A program made the position numbers and the translations under genes. A DNA stretch of 64,000 nt from Paraburkholderia polaris. Lineage in GTDB: Bacteria; Pseudomonadota; Gammaproteobacteria; Burkholderiales; Burkholderiaceae. The stretch's first letter is position 1; each line of letters starts with the position of its first letter. Under the pieces are notes generated by a model. It ran no database searches. It was not told the DNA's origin and saw only the letters and a program-made list of their open reading frames with translations. This document shows positions 44,776 to 54,192 of this stretch, piece by piece. The stretch lies in assembly GCF_012927345.1 (NCBI RefSeq), contig NZ_JABBGJ010000050.1, positions 1 through 64,000 on the forward strand, in the 5' to 3' direction.

Positions 44776-45309
44776 TTAGTCGCCAACCTTCACCTCGCGC
44801 AAAGTAGAAAGACAAGCAACCGCAAGCTCCTGGTATTTGCGCGTGGCCTTTGCTTTCCCCTGGAGCTCGCCCTGCTCAAGCCGACGGACCACACGTGCCG
44901 GAATGCCAGCCACAAGGCATCCAGGGGGCACCTCCCAGCCGACTTTCACAAATGCGCAGGCAGCTACGATCGAGGACTCCCCGATAACAGCGTCGTCCAT
45001 GATGACCGCATTCATGCCAATCAAGGTGTTGCGTCGCAGGAAAGCACCGTGAACGACTGCCCCATGCCCGATATGGGACTCCGGCGCAAGCTCGCATCGA
45101 CGGCCATGTCCAACATGCAAGGTGCAGCTATCCTGCACGTTGCTGCCTTCCCCGATAACAATCGTACCGAAGTCACCGCGGATCGACGCAAACGGACCAA
45201 TGTAGCAGCCCGCCGCTATCCGGACGTCACCAATGACCGACGCCAGCGGATGAACAAACGCGGTGGAATCAATATCAGGTACGTTTCCCTCAAATTCGTA
45301 GATCGGCAT
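44776..45309 (-). CDS. Left-handed beta-helix protein, PaaY / gamma-carbonic-anhydrase-like
   Basis: 177 residues from ATG 45309 behind GAGGGA. Hexapeptide repeats run through STAFVHPLASVIGDVRIAAG and FASIRGDFGTIVIGEGSNVQ, with His residues at HVGHGRRC and HIGHGAVVHG where the family binds zinc. PaaY hydrolyses stalled CoA thioesters in phenylacetate breakdown, so a CoA-rescue role fits the surrounding cluster. It follows the permease gene by 38 bases. Confidence 0.85.
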   Translation of the reverse strand: MPIYEFEGNVPDIDSTAFVHPLASVIGDVRIAAGCYIGPFASIRGDFGTIVIGEGSNVQDSCTLHVGHGRRCELAPESHIGHGAVVHGAFLRRNTLIGMNAVIMDDAVIGESSIVAACAFVKVGWEVPPGCLVAGIPARVVRRLEQGELQGKAKATRKYQELAVACLSTLREVKVGD

Positions 45310-45347
45310 GCTGTCCCTCAGCCTAAGCACCCTCTTCGTTTCTAACA

Positions 45348-47003
45348 CTACCCGACGTTAATATCCACGCCACGTGTCTCGCGAACAAAGATCAACCCGA
45401 TCACGAACGAGGCTAACGCAATAACGATTGGATACCATAATCCGGAATAGATGTTCCCCTTTGCGGCGACGATTGCAAACGCCGATGCGGGCAGAAATCC
45501 TCCGAACCAGCCGTTGCCAATGTGGTACGGCAAGGACATCGCGGTATAACGGATCCGCGTCGGAAAATACTCGACAAGCATCGCCGCAATCGGTCCGTAC
45601 ACCATGGTTCCGTAGATCATGAGAATGGCGAGAACCAGAACGGCCATCGGCTTGTTCATGAAGGACGGGTCTGCCTTGAGCGGATATCCAGAGCGCTGAA
45701 GATTGGACTTCAGTTCACCGTCAAATTTCGCACCCCGGGCCTTTGCGTCCGCAGCTTTCGCGTTATACGCGGAGATTGTCACCGATCCGACGGTTACGGA
45801 CGCTGTCGAGCCGGCTGGGGCTGCCTCATTCTGGTAGTTCAGGCCCGCCTTCGACAGCGCCCCCTTCGCGATGTCGCAGGAACTCGTGAAGTTCGCGGTC
45901 CCGACCGGATTGAACTGGAACGAACATTCGGAAGGATCAGCCCTCACGACGATGGGCGCGCTGCGCTGCGCACTTTCAAGCGCCGGGTTGATGTAATGCG
46001 TCAGCCCCTGGAAGAGAGGGAAGTAAGTGGCGGCCGCGAGAACAAAACCTGCCAGGATGATTGGCTTACGGCCAATTCGGTCGGACAATGAACCAAAGAG
46101 CAGATAGAACGGCGTTGAAATGACCAGCGCAATCGCGAGAATGACGTTCGCTATCGGACCGTCCAGCTTGAGGGTCTGGGTAAGGAAGAAAAGCGTATAG
46201 AACTGCCCCGTGTACCAGACCACTGCTTGCCCCGCCGTCAGACCAAACAGAACGACCAGCACCCGCTTGAGATTTTTCCATTGCCCGAAGGCTTCAGAGA
46301 CAGGTGCTTTGGACGCCTTTCCCTCTGCCTTCATCTTTTCAAAGGCGGGAGACTCGTGGAGCTTGAGGCGAATCCACACCGAGATAGCGAGCAGAACAAT
46401 CGAGAGCAGGAAGGGAACGCGCCATCCCCAGTCTGCAAAGGCGCCCTCACCCGTCCCGGTTCTGACGCCGAGAATCACGATGAGAGACAGGAACAGACCG
46501 AGCGTGGCCGTCATCTGAATCCATGCAGTCCACGCGCCCCGCCTATCGCTGGGAGCGTGCTCCGCAACGTAGGTCGCGGCGCCGCCATATTCGCCGCCAA
46601 GCGCGAGCCCCTGAAGCATGCGCATAGCGATGAACAGGACTGGGGACGCTATCCCGATCGTCGCAAAACCTGGCAGCAGTCCAATAAAAAACGTCGACGC
46701 GCCCATCAGCAGGATGGTGACGAGGAACGTGTATTTACGTCCCACCAGGTCGCCAAGGCGGCCAAAGACAACAGCACCAAGCGGCCGAACCGCAAAGCCG
46801 GCCGCAAAGCTCAAAAGAGTGAAGATGAACCCTGCGGTTGGATTTACTCCCGCGAATATGTTTCGGCTGATGAACACGGCCAGAGACCCGGCCAGGAAGA
46901 AGTCATACCATTCAAAGACTGTCCCAAGGGACGACGCAAATACGACAAGCCGCTCGTCCTGTGACATTCGCGCAGCGGGTAATGCCTGATTCGTGACCGA
47001 CAT
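45348..47003 (-). CDS. MHS-family MFS transporter with a large extracytoplasmic insert
   Basis: 551 residues; ATG 47003 is chosen for its GGAGGA at seven bases. Twelve membrane segments are present with the MHS marks SLGTVFEWYDFFLAGSLAVF, GRLGDLVGRKYTF and SLSDRIGRKPIIL. Between the eighth and ninth segments there is an insert of about 110 residues (from LTHYINPALESAQ to SFMNKP) with two Cys (SECSFQF, SSCDIAK), probably a folded loop outside the membrane. It should import an organic acid with protons, likely the substrate of the cluster. Confidence 0.88.
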   Translation of the reverse strand: MSVTNQALPAARMSQDERLVVFASSLGTVFEWYDFFLAGSLAVFISRNIFAGVNPTAGFIFTLLSFAAGFAVRPLGAVVFGRLGDLVGRKYTFLVTILLMGASTFFIGLLPGFATIGIASPVLFIAMRMLQGLALGGEYGGAATYVAEHAPSDRRGAWTAWIQMTATLGLFLSLIVILGVRTGTGEGAFADWGWRVPFLLSIVLLAISVWIRLKLHESPAFEKMKAEGKASKAPVSEAFGQWKNLKRVLVVLFGLTAGQAVVWYTGQFYTLFFLTQTLKLDGPIANVILAIALVISTPFYLLFGSLSDRIGRKPIILAGFVLAAATYFPLFQGLTHYINPALESAQRSAPIVVRADPSECSFQFNPVGTANFTSSCDIAKGALSKAGLNYQNEAAPAGSTASVTVGSVTISAYNAKAADAKARGAKFDGELKSNLQRSGYPLKADPSFMNKPMAVLVLAILMIYGTMVYGPIAAMLVEYFPTRIRYTAMSLPYHIGNGWFGGFLPASAFAIVAAKGNIYSGLWYPIVIALASFVIGLIFVRETRGVDINVG

Positions 47004-47040
47004 GTCCATCTCCTCCAACCTGAAGTACGCCCGTTATAGT

Positions 47041-47062
47041 GACTTGCATTACAAGACTATAC
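47041..47062. promoter_or_regulatory. Cluster operator motif, copy 1 (before the MHS permease)
   Basis: Copy of the shared motif with consensus ACTTGCrTwAmwAGACTATA (also at 59647 and 62704). It lies 38-59 bases upstream of the permease start. TATAGT at 47035-47040 partly mirrors the motif's end, giving a loose palindrome. Proposed BoxR-type binding site. Confidence 0.7.
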
Positions 47063-47144
47063 GAAGTAAACGATGGCCTTTCAAGCAGATAAAAACCCAC
47101 GTTTTCACCTACTTAATCTACTTTTTTATGAACCACTCCAAAAT

Positions 47145-47786
47145 CTAAAAGTGCGAGCCTTGAGATCTTGTCGCTTGTATAACGTGTCGCTTCTGGTCAA
47201 TCATCGACCATAATGCTGGCAGGAAGATCTCCGTCAGAACAAGCGGCGCCCGTCCTCGGCGAAATTCCGAAACCCGCGCCCATGCCCGGCCACACTGGTT
47301 GACATCGTCGACGAATTCGCGATCAACAAATGGCGTAGCAGCCAAGGGAAAAGACGCGTAAGCGAATCTCGAACGGCTGATTGCTGGGTCGTTATAAAGG
47401 AGGCTGCCAAGGGGACGCGCGGCAAGTGTTCGAAGTGATTTCCAACTGGCGCGACTATCGCGCGCCGACACGATGCTGCGCGCCGCAACCACAGCCACTG
47501 CACCTACAGTGAGAGTGATGTCGCGCACCCAGACCGGAGATCCGTGCCCAGCACGTTGGTAGGAGCTTCTCCGTGCGGCCATATGCTCGTATCGTAGTCT
47601 CATGTCACCGGCACGCCGACAGACAATACCCTCGAAATTGACCTGTACCTCAACCTTACCCAGTGTTTGAAGCGCCCGAGTAAGAGAACCGCCTCGACGC
47701 AGCCACTGCGTCCACATTCTAGGCGCAGAAGCTGGCGGCTCGGACCGCCAACGTCCGCCGCGGGGTACAGCGGTAATTGGTCGCAT
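47145..47786 (-). CDS. Chorismate lyase-like protein (UbiC type)
   Basis: 213 residues. The UbiC pattern is clear from the middle on: VWVRDITLTVGAVAVVAARS, WKSLRTLAARPLGSLLYND and PLVLTEIFLPALWSM, with the conserved Arg and Glu. Chorismate lyase makes 4-hydroxybenzoate and pyruvate. The N-terminal 20 residues are atypical and the start is uncertain. Placed at the end of the long CoA operon, it may either supply 4-hydroxybenzoate or have a changed job. Confidence 0.75.
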   Translation of the reverse strand: MRPITAVPRGGRWRSEPPASAPRMWTQWLRRGGSLTRALQTLGKVEVQVNFEGIVCRRAGDMRLRYEHMAARRSSYQRAGHGSPVWVRDITLTVGAVAVVAARSIVSARDSRASWKSLRTLAARPLGSLLYNDPAISRSRFAYASFPLAATPFVDREFVDDVNQCGRAWARVSEFRRGRAPLVLTEIFLPALWSMIDQKRHVIQATRSQGSHF

Positions 47787-47843
47787 TGTTCATTCGGACG
47801 GCAGGGCACGCGCCTGTCAACCAGGCGCGTCTCAACTCAGTGG

Positions 47844-49325
47844 TCAGGCGATACCGCCCATACAGAGATATTTCACTTCCATATAGTCTTCGATACCGTA
47901 CTTCGATCCCTCTCGACCGAGACCACTCTCTTTTACACCGCCGAACGGCGCGACTTCCGTCGAAATCAGGCCCTCGTTGATGCCGACGATGCCGTATTCC
48001 AATGCTTCGGCTACCTTCCAGATGCGGCCGATATCACGTCCGTAGAAATATGATGCGAGGCCGAACTCAGTATCATTCGCTAGCGCGATGGCTTCCTCAT
48101 CCGTTTTGAACCGGAAGATCGGCGCCACCGGGCCAAATGTCTCTTCGCGGAAAATCTGCATATTAGGCGTCGCATCAGCAAGAACGGTAGGCTCATAGAA
48201 GTTGCCCCCTTTCGAGTGGCGCCGTCCGCCGACCACTACTCTTGCTCCTTTGGCCACGGCGTCCGTTACATGCTCATGGACTTTGGCGACCGCGTTGTCA
48301 TCGATGAGCGGCCCAATCAAGGTCGTCTGCTCCAGACCGTCGCCAACACTCAGCTTCTCCACCTCTGCGACCAGCTTCTGGACAAATTTTTCGTAGACGC
48401 CGTCCTGGACTAACAGGCGATTCGCACAAACACAGGTCTGGCCCGCGTTGCGGTACTTCGAGGCGATCGCTCCTTTGACAGCAGCGTCCAGGTCAGCATC
48501 GTCGAACACGATGAACGGTGCGTTACCACCCAGTTCCATGGAAGCTTTCTTGACCGTAGCAGCGCACTGCGCCAGCAGCACCTTGCCGATTTCCGTCGAG
48601 CCGGTAAACGACATTTTGCGGACCGTGGGGTTGGAAGTCAGCTCTCCACCGATGGCGGATGCCGCGCCCGTAACGCAGGAGATGACGCCCTTCGGCACGC
48701 CTGCGCGCTCAGCGAGCACACATAGCGCAAGCGCCGAGAACGGCGTCTGGCTAGCCGGCTTCAACACCATCGTGCAACCGGCGGCGAGCGCCGGGCCGAG
48801 CTTGCGCGTCAGCATGGCTGCGGGGAAATTCCATGGCGTGATTGCCGCACAGACGCCAATCGGCTGCTTGAGAACGATAATGCGCTTGTCGCGGCCATGG
48901 CCCGGAATAGTGTCACCGTAGACGCGCTTGGCCTCCTCCGCAAACCACTCCAGGAACGAGGCCGCATATGCGATCTCGCCACGACTTTCGGTCAGCGGCT
49001 TGCCCTGCTCGGCCGTCATGATGACGGCGAGATCCTCTTTGTGCTCGAGCATGAGATCGTGCCAGCGACGAAGAATCGCTGCGCGCTCTTTTCCTGTGTG
49101 CGCACTCCAGTCTTTGAGTGCGTCGTTTGCCGCTGCTATGGCGCGCCGCGTTTCCTCCGCCCCCATACGGGGGACCGTACCAAGCGAATCTCCGTTCGCA
49201 GGGTTCGTGACTTCGATCGTTTCACCACTGTCAGCGTCAAGCCATTCGCCGCCGATCAGGCACTTGTTTCTGACGAGACCGATATCCTTAATCGGTACGG
49301 AGACCGCGAAATTGTTGTTTGCCAT
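47844..49325 (-). CDS. NAD(P)+-dependent aldehyde dehydrogenase, succinate-semialdehyde type
   Basis: 493 residues from ATG 49325 behind GGGGAAG. Family marks: PWNFPAAMLTRKLGPALAAG, the general-base Glu in MELGGNAPFIVFDDADLDAA, and the nucleophile in NAGQTCVCANRLLVQDGV. The CVCANR form is typical of GabD-like enzymes. It would oxidise a semialdehyde formed late in the pathway. Read with the CoA ligase gene, 25 bases apart. Confidence 0.92.
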   Translation of the reverse strand: MANNNFAVSVPIKDIGLVRNKCLIGGEWLDADSGETIEVTNPANGDSLGTVPRMGAEETRRAIAAANDALKDWSAHTGKERAAILRRWHDLMLEHKEDLAVIMTAEQGKPLTESRGEIAYAASFLEWFAEEAKRVYGDTIPGHGRDKRIIVLKQPIGVCAAITPWNFPAAMLTRKLGPALAAGCTMVLKPASQTPFSALALCVLAERAGVPKGVISCVTGAASAIGGELTSNPTVRKMSFTGSTEIGKVLLAQCAATVKKASMELGGNAPFIVFDDADLDAAVKGAIASKYRNAGQTCVCANRLLVQDGVYEKFVQKLVAEVEKLSVGDGLEQTTLIGPLIDDNAVAKVHEHVTDAVAKGARVVVGGRRHSKGGNFYEPTVLADATPNMQIFREETFGPVAPIFRFKTDEEAIALANDTEFGLASYFYGRDIGRIWKVAEALEYGIVGINEGLISTEVAPFGGVKESGLGREGSKYGIEDYMEVKYLCMGGIA

Positions 49326-49350
49326 GGACTTCCCCATCCTATGAATCAGA

Positions 49351-50931
49351 TTAACTAGATGCCTGAGTCGTGGGCGCAATCACAACCACTTCAAGCGCCT
49401 CACGCAACTTGTAGCGCATCACTTTGCCTGAGCCGGTGCGCGGAATTTCAGCAACGATGTGCACCGCGTGCGGCACCTTGTACGCCGACAATTGCGTCCT
49501 GCAGTGCGCAAGCAACGCCTCCACGTCCACCGTTTCGCCCTCCCGCTGGACGATAAAAACGACTGGCACTTCTCCGAGGTGCTCATGCGGCGACCCTGTG
49601 ACCGCACAGTCCAGCACCCCGTCAAACACCGAAACGAGTTGTTCAATTTCCGCAGGCGCAATGTTTTGTCCGCCACGGATAATCACTTCCTTCAATCGGC
49701 CCGTGATCGTGATGTAACCAGATGCGTCAAAGCGAGCAAGATCTCCGGTGTGGTACCACCCGTTCCGAAGTGCAGCATCAGTCTCAGCCGGTTTGTTGAG
49801 ATAACCCTTCATTACATTTGGGCCCCGCACCAGCAACTCACCCTCCTCACCCACGTTGACGTCACGCATACCAACCGGCTCAACAATGCGGGTTGCCACG
49901 CCTGGCAGCGGCAGACCACACGATCCGTAAGGACGAGTGCCTGTCGGCCAATTCATGGTGACCATCGTGGACGTCTCGGTAATTCCGTAGCCGTCCAGAA
50001 GCTTCACGCCAAACCGCTCCTCGAATGCCCGATTGGTAGCCGCTGGCAGGATTGCTCCGGCTGACACGCAGAGACGGATGCCGGGAAGCACGTTTGCAGT
50101 GCTGGTCTGCGCACCCTCCAGCAGGTAATGAAACATGGTCGGTACCCCGGGCATTACGGAAAAGTCGCCGTTCGCGAGGAGCTTTGGAATTTCCCTGGAG
50201 GAATACCTATCCATCAAATATTCCGATGCACCCACCGCAAGTACGCTAAGCACTGCAAAATTAAGAGCGTACGAATGATAAAGCGGCAGGCAGCTCAATA
50301 CGCGATCGTTTTGATTCAGACCGGCGATTGGCGCCCAACAGGACGCGGTAACCCACAGCATGCTACGGGTTGAGAGCAGCACGCCCTTCGCCTTTCCTGT
50401 AGTGCCGGAGGTATAGACCACAAACGCGGGCAGGTCGAGCGTATCTGCGTCCGCCGGGATACCCTGCGCCCTTTCTTCGACTACTTTTCTGTACTCCGTG
50501 CCAACTACAGGCGCTGAGCTCCACTGGACTGTGACGTATTCCTTGAGCGACGGAATACCATCGCCAAGCTTTCGGACTTCTAGCTCTCTCGAATCGCTCG
50601 TCACGACGGCTACGCATGATGCGTCCGTCAGCCTGTACTCAATTTCAGGCATGGTCGCCTCGTGACTGAGCGGTACAGCGATGCCGCCCGCCCGCACGAT
50701 AGCCAGACAACTTACAACCCATTCAACCGAATTGGGCAGCAGGACGGCTACGCGATCTCCCGGCTCTACGCCTGAGGCCTGAAAATGCACCGCGAGTCGA
50801 GCGGTGACTTCCTCGAGCTGCCGGTACGTCAGGGACGACCTTTCGTCCTCGAATGAGATTTTATCGGGCCGTTCTTCGGCGTGCCGCTTGAGTAATTCGT
50901 GAACCGGTACGATGAGTTCTGTTTGAATCAT
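49351..50931 (-). CDS. AMP-forming acyl/aryl-CoA ligase
   Basis: 526 residues with the complete adenylate-forming set: AFVVYTSGTTGKAKGVLLST, LLDGYGITETSTMVTMNW, NGWYHTGDLARFDASGYITI, GRLKEVIIRGGQNIAPAEIE and the catalytic Lys near the end (IPRTGSGKVMRYKLRE). It activates a carboxylic acid to its CoA thioester and is the probable entry enzyme of the pathway. Substrate is not readable; aryl acids such as a benzoate derivative fit the BoxR-type regulator. Confidence 0.92.
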   Translation of the reverse strand: MIQTELIVPVHELLKRHAEERPDKISFEDERSSLTYRQLEEVTARLAVHFQASGVEPGDRVAVLLPNSVEWVVSCLAIVRAGGIAVPLSHEATMPEIEYRLTDASCVAVVTSDSRELEVRKLGDGIPSLKEYVTVQWSSAPVVGTEYRKVVEERAQGIPADADTLDLPAFVVYTSGTTGKAKGVLLSTRSMLWVTASCWAPIAGLNQNDRVLSCLPLYHSYALNFAVLSVLAVGASEYLMDRYSSREIPKLLANGDFSVMPGVPTMFHYLLEGAQTSTANVLPGIRLCVSAGAILPAATNRAFEERFGVKLLDGYGITETSTMVTMNWPTGTRPYGSCGLPLPGVATRIVEPVGMRDVNVGEEGELLVRGPNVMKGYLNKPAETDAALRNGWYHTGDLARFDASGYITITGRLKEVIIRGGQNIAPAEIEQLVSVFDGVLDCAVTGSPHEHLGEVPVVFIVQREGETVDVEALLAHCRTQLSAYKVPHAVHIVAEIPRTGSGKVMRYKLREALEVVVIAPTTQASS

Positions 50932-51012
50932 GGCTGTCTCCTAAGCGATGTAGCCAACGACGATGTCGCAAGGCAAGCATCCCCTGTCCTGATGAGTTTG
51001 GTGGCGCGGACT

Positions 51013-51765
51013 TCAGACCATGCTGAAGCCGCCGCTGATGCTAATCACCTGGCCCGTAATCCAACTGCCCTTGTCGGACGCAAGAAGCACAGCCATTGGT
51101 GCCACATCTCCCGGCTGCCCCAGCCGACGCAAGGGGTACAGCCTGGTGAGTTTTTCGCGGTTAGCTTCGAGAAATTCGGGGTCGTGCGCCGTCTCGATCA
51201 GACCCAACGCGAGCGCATTGGCGGTCGTTCCCGAACGGGTTTCACGCGCAATCGATTTCATCAAGGCGATATTGGCGGCACGCGCTGCAGCCCCAATAGC
51301 CAGCCCTGACTCGCCGACCCGCGACGAGTCGCCCATGATGCTAATAATCCGACCACTGCCTTTCTGGGCTTCCAGATGGGGCAGCGCCGCGTGGGTGCAG
51401 TTCAAGGTGCCGTACAGGCACACGTCGATCTGCCTGCGCCATTCCTCAGGCGTGCTGTCGGCAAACCGCTTGCGAATGACAAGGCCGGCATTGTTCACGA
51501 GGATGTTGAGACCGCCGAACGTCTCTACGGTCTGCGCCACCATCGCGTCTACTGCACGGCGGTCGGAGATGTCACAGCCAATGGCTAGAGCCTTACCGCC
51601 CGCAGCTTTGATTTCTGCAACGACCGATTCGGCCCCCACCCGGGAACCGTGATAATTCACTACGACGCTCGCGCCTTCGGCAGCGAGTCCAAGCGCGATT
51701 TCTCTTCCGACGTCGCGAGCGCCACCTGTGATGAGCGCAACCTTCTCGTCCAGTTCGAACTTCAT
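51013..51765 (-). CDS. Short-chain dehydrogenase fold protein lacking the catalytic Tyr/Lys
   Basis: 250 residues. NAD(P) fold ALITGGARDVGREIALGLAA and NNAG (ILVNNAGLVIRKRF) are normal, and Ser is present in SIMGDSSRVG. Where SDRs have YxxxK the sequence reads GLAIGAAARAANIALM, so Tyr is Gly and Lys is Arg. A standard dehydrogenase mechanism is therefore unlikely; related degenerate SDRs act in other reactions or as binding proteins. It starts one base after the molybdenum subunit ends. Confidence 0.85.
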   Translation of the reverse strand: MKFELDEKVALITGGARDVGREIALGLAAEGASVVVNYHGSRVGAESVVAEIKAAGGKALAIGCDISDRRAVDAMVAQTVETFGGLNILVNNAGLVIRKRFADSTPEEWRRQIDVCLYGTLNCTHAALPHLEAQKGSGRIISIMGDSSRVGESGLAIGAAARAANIALMKSIARETRSGTTANALALGLIETAHDPEFLEANREKLTRLYPLRRLGQPGDVAPMAVLLASDKGSWITGQVISISGGFSMV

Positions 51766-54192
51766 TTAATTCTCCTCTTTGCGTTTAAGCGATGTTGATT
51801 GGATAAGCTGGAAGATGCGCTCCGGCGTGACGGGCAGCTCGCTAATTTCAATGCCTAGCGGTGAAAGCGCGTCGGCTACCGCGTTGGCAATCGCCGCTGG
51901 GGAACCGATGGTTCCGCCCTCTCCCATTCCGCGGAACCCGCCGAGCGTATTCGGCGCTTCGGTATGCAGGTGAACCATCTCCAGTTCTGGAACCTCAGGC
52001 GCAGACGGCAGCAGGTAATCCACCATGCTCGCGGTAAGCAACTGACCGTCTGCGTCGTACACGACCTCCTCGAGCAGCGCGGCGCCGACTCCCTGCGCAA
52101 GCGCACCCCGCGTCTGGCCTGCGACGATGAGCGGATTGATAATTCGGCCGCAGTCTTCGGCAATGACATATCGCTGAATGTGCACCGCGTAAGTCTGCGG
52201 GTCGACCTCAACCTGCACGAGGTGAGTGGCCGAACTGGTCGTGCCGACGACGGGGTCGTAGACACGCGTGACACACATTTCTTCGCGTACATCGCCCGGG
52301 ACCCTTCCCATCTGCGAGTACAGCGCACGGGCAAGCTCCGGAAAAGTGATCCGTCCGTCCCCTCCCTGCACACGAATCGAACTGTCGACGCATTCGAGAT
52401 ACTCGACAGGGCTATCGAGTAAGTGAGCAGCGACCCGCAGCATGCGCTCGCGAAGCTCGCGCGCGGCCAATATCCCCGCCCCGCTGCTGATGACTGCAGT
52501 GCGGCTGGCATAACTACCCGTACCGTGTGGCACTGTCGAGCTGTTGCCCGTAATAACGCGAAGGTCTTCGAGGCGTGCGCCGAGCTCATCGGCGAGTACT
52601 TGCCCAAGTGTGGTTTCATGGCCCTGGCCATGAGAGGCACAACCAAACGAAGCAGTAATTGAGCCCGTCGAATCGAGCTGGATGACACACGTGTCGGTTC
52701 CCGTGTTGATTGGCATCCCGGGCGATGCTGAGATACGCGATCCGATTCCAGAGAGTTCCGCATAACAGGCAACGCCAATGCCGATCCATCGGCCTTCTGC
52801 GCGCGCCCTCGCCTGCGCTTCGCGGGCGGCGTTGTAGTCAAAACGCTCCATCGCGCCTTCGAGACCGCCCATGAAAGCAGACCTGTCCCACACGATGCCG
52901 ACCGGCGTACGGTACGGAAACTCCTCGTCCCGGACCAGGTTACGACGGCGAATTTCAGCTGGGTCAAGACCTAGCTGTTTAGCGGCCATATCCATGAGGC
53001 GTTCCATCGCGAAGGTGGAAGTCGGTCTGCCAACGCCGCGATAAGGCCCGGTAGGCGCCTTCGGCGTGGTAACTCCCCTGACATGGCCGTGATATGCGGG
53101 CACGCGATATGGGCCCGGCAGAAAGCTGATTACCTGTACCGGCTCGATCCCGCAGGTCCACGGGTAAATGGAATACGCGCCCACATCACCAACCACGTCG
53201 GCACGCAGACCCAGGATCTGACCATGAGCGTCAAGCGACAACTCCGCAGTCACCAGTTCATCGAATGCCTGACTGGTGGAAAGCAGATCCTCGAGGCGGT
53301 CGCCAGTCCACTTCACGTTTTCGCCGATTTTCCGCGCAAGAACGCATACGAGCATTTCCTCCTGGTAAAGCGACGTTTTGCCACCAAAGCCTCCGCCGAC
53401 GTCGGGTGCTATCGTTGTGAGGCGGTTACCTGGCATGTCAAGCAGGTCGGCCAGGGCATCGCGGATGATGCCCGGCACCTGACTGGATGTGTATAAAGTG
53501 AGCGCGTCTCGCCCTGCGTCAACCTCGGCGAGATAGCAGCGGGGCTCCATGGCTGCCGATGTCTTCCTGTGAAAACGGAACCGGCCCCCGACCAGAACAG
53601 GAGGATTAATAAACGCCTGTTCGATCTCACCGCGAACAAAGCTGCGTTCGACGAGGACGTTGCTTGCGAATCCATCGTGCAGCAGCGGAGCATCCTCCAA
53701 TGCTGCGGCCTCCGCATCTGTGCAGACCGGTAGAGGTTCGTATTCCACCTCGATAGCGTCCCGCGCGTCCTCCGCGAGATAACGGCTCTCCGCCAGGATC
53801 GCAACGACAGGCTCACCAACGAAATGCACTTTCCCATTCGCTAGCGCATGGATTGGCGTCGGCTGATAGCCACTCATACGGGATACAGCGAGCGCCGGCT
53901 TGATAAGCCGCTCGATGTCTTGCCACGTGTAGACGCCGTAGACCCCGCGCATCCCTCTGGCAGCGTCCGCGCGTATTGCCACGATTCGTGCATGCGGCTG
54001 GTCACTTCGCAGGATAGCCATATGCAAAGCGTGACCACTCGGGCGGTCATCGACATACCGACCCCGTCCAGTCAGGAGTCGGGCGTCTTCAACACGCCTG
54101 ACGGGCTGCCCGACTAACTTGTCGCGGGTCCTCTCGCGCACATCTGAATCCGGCGAAGCGGGTTGGGCCCACCGATCGTTACGCTCACTCAT
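51766..54192 (-). CDS. Molybdenum hydroxylase large subunit (CoxL / xanthine dehydrogenase family)
   Basis: 808 residues from ATG 54192. It has the two-domain fold with VGQPVRRVEDARLLTGRGRY at the start, the molybdopterin loops GGGFGGKT and PTGPYRGVGRPTSTFAMERL, the GQGHETTLGQVLADELG cofactor segment, and the catalytic Glu region near the C-terminus (GGFRGMGEGGTIGSPAAI). It hydroxylates an aromatic or heteroaromatic ring, or reduces a CoA thioester's ring, with water as oxygen source. The lack of a CoxL-type VAYRCSFR loop argues against CO dehydrogenase. Confidence 0.92.
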   Translation of the reverse strand: MSERNDRWAQPASPDSDVRERTRDKLVGQPVRRVEDARLLTGRGRYVDDRPSGHALHMAILRSDQPHARIVAIRADAARGMRGVYGVYTWQDIERLIKPALAVSRMSGYQPTPIHALANGKVHFVGEPVVAILAESRYLAEDARDAIEVEYEPLPVCTDAEAAALEDAPLLHDGFASNVLVERSFVRGEIEQAFINPPVLVGGRFRFHRKTSAAMEPRCYLAEVDAGRDALTLYTSSQVPGIIRDALADLLDMPGNRLTTIAPDVGGGFGGKTSLYQEEMLVCVLARKIGENVKWTGDRLEDLLSTSQAFDELVTAELSLDAHGQILGLRADVVGDVGAYSIYPWTCGIEPVQVISFLPGPYRVPAYHGHVRGVTTPKAPTGPYRGVGRPTSTFAMERLMDMAAKQLGLDPAEIRRRNLVRDEEFPYRTPVGIVWDRSAFMGGLEGAMERFDYNAAREAQARARAEGRWIGIGVACYAELSGIGSRISASPGMPINTGTDTCVIQLDSTGSITASFGCASHGQGHETTLGQVLADELGARLEDLRVITGNSSTVPHGTGSYASRTAVISSGAGILAARELRERMLRVAAHLLDSPVEYLECVDSSIRVQGGDGRITFPELARALYSQMGRVPGDVREEMCVTRVYDPVVGTTSSATHLVQVEVDPQTYAVHIQRYVIAEDCGRIINPLIVAGQTRGALAQGVGAALLEEVVYDADGQLLTASMVDYLLPSAPEVPELEMVHLHTEAPNTLGGFRGMGEGGTIGSPAAIANAVADALSPLGIEISELPVTPERIFQLIQSTSLKRKEEN

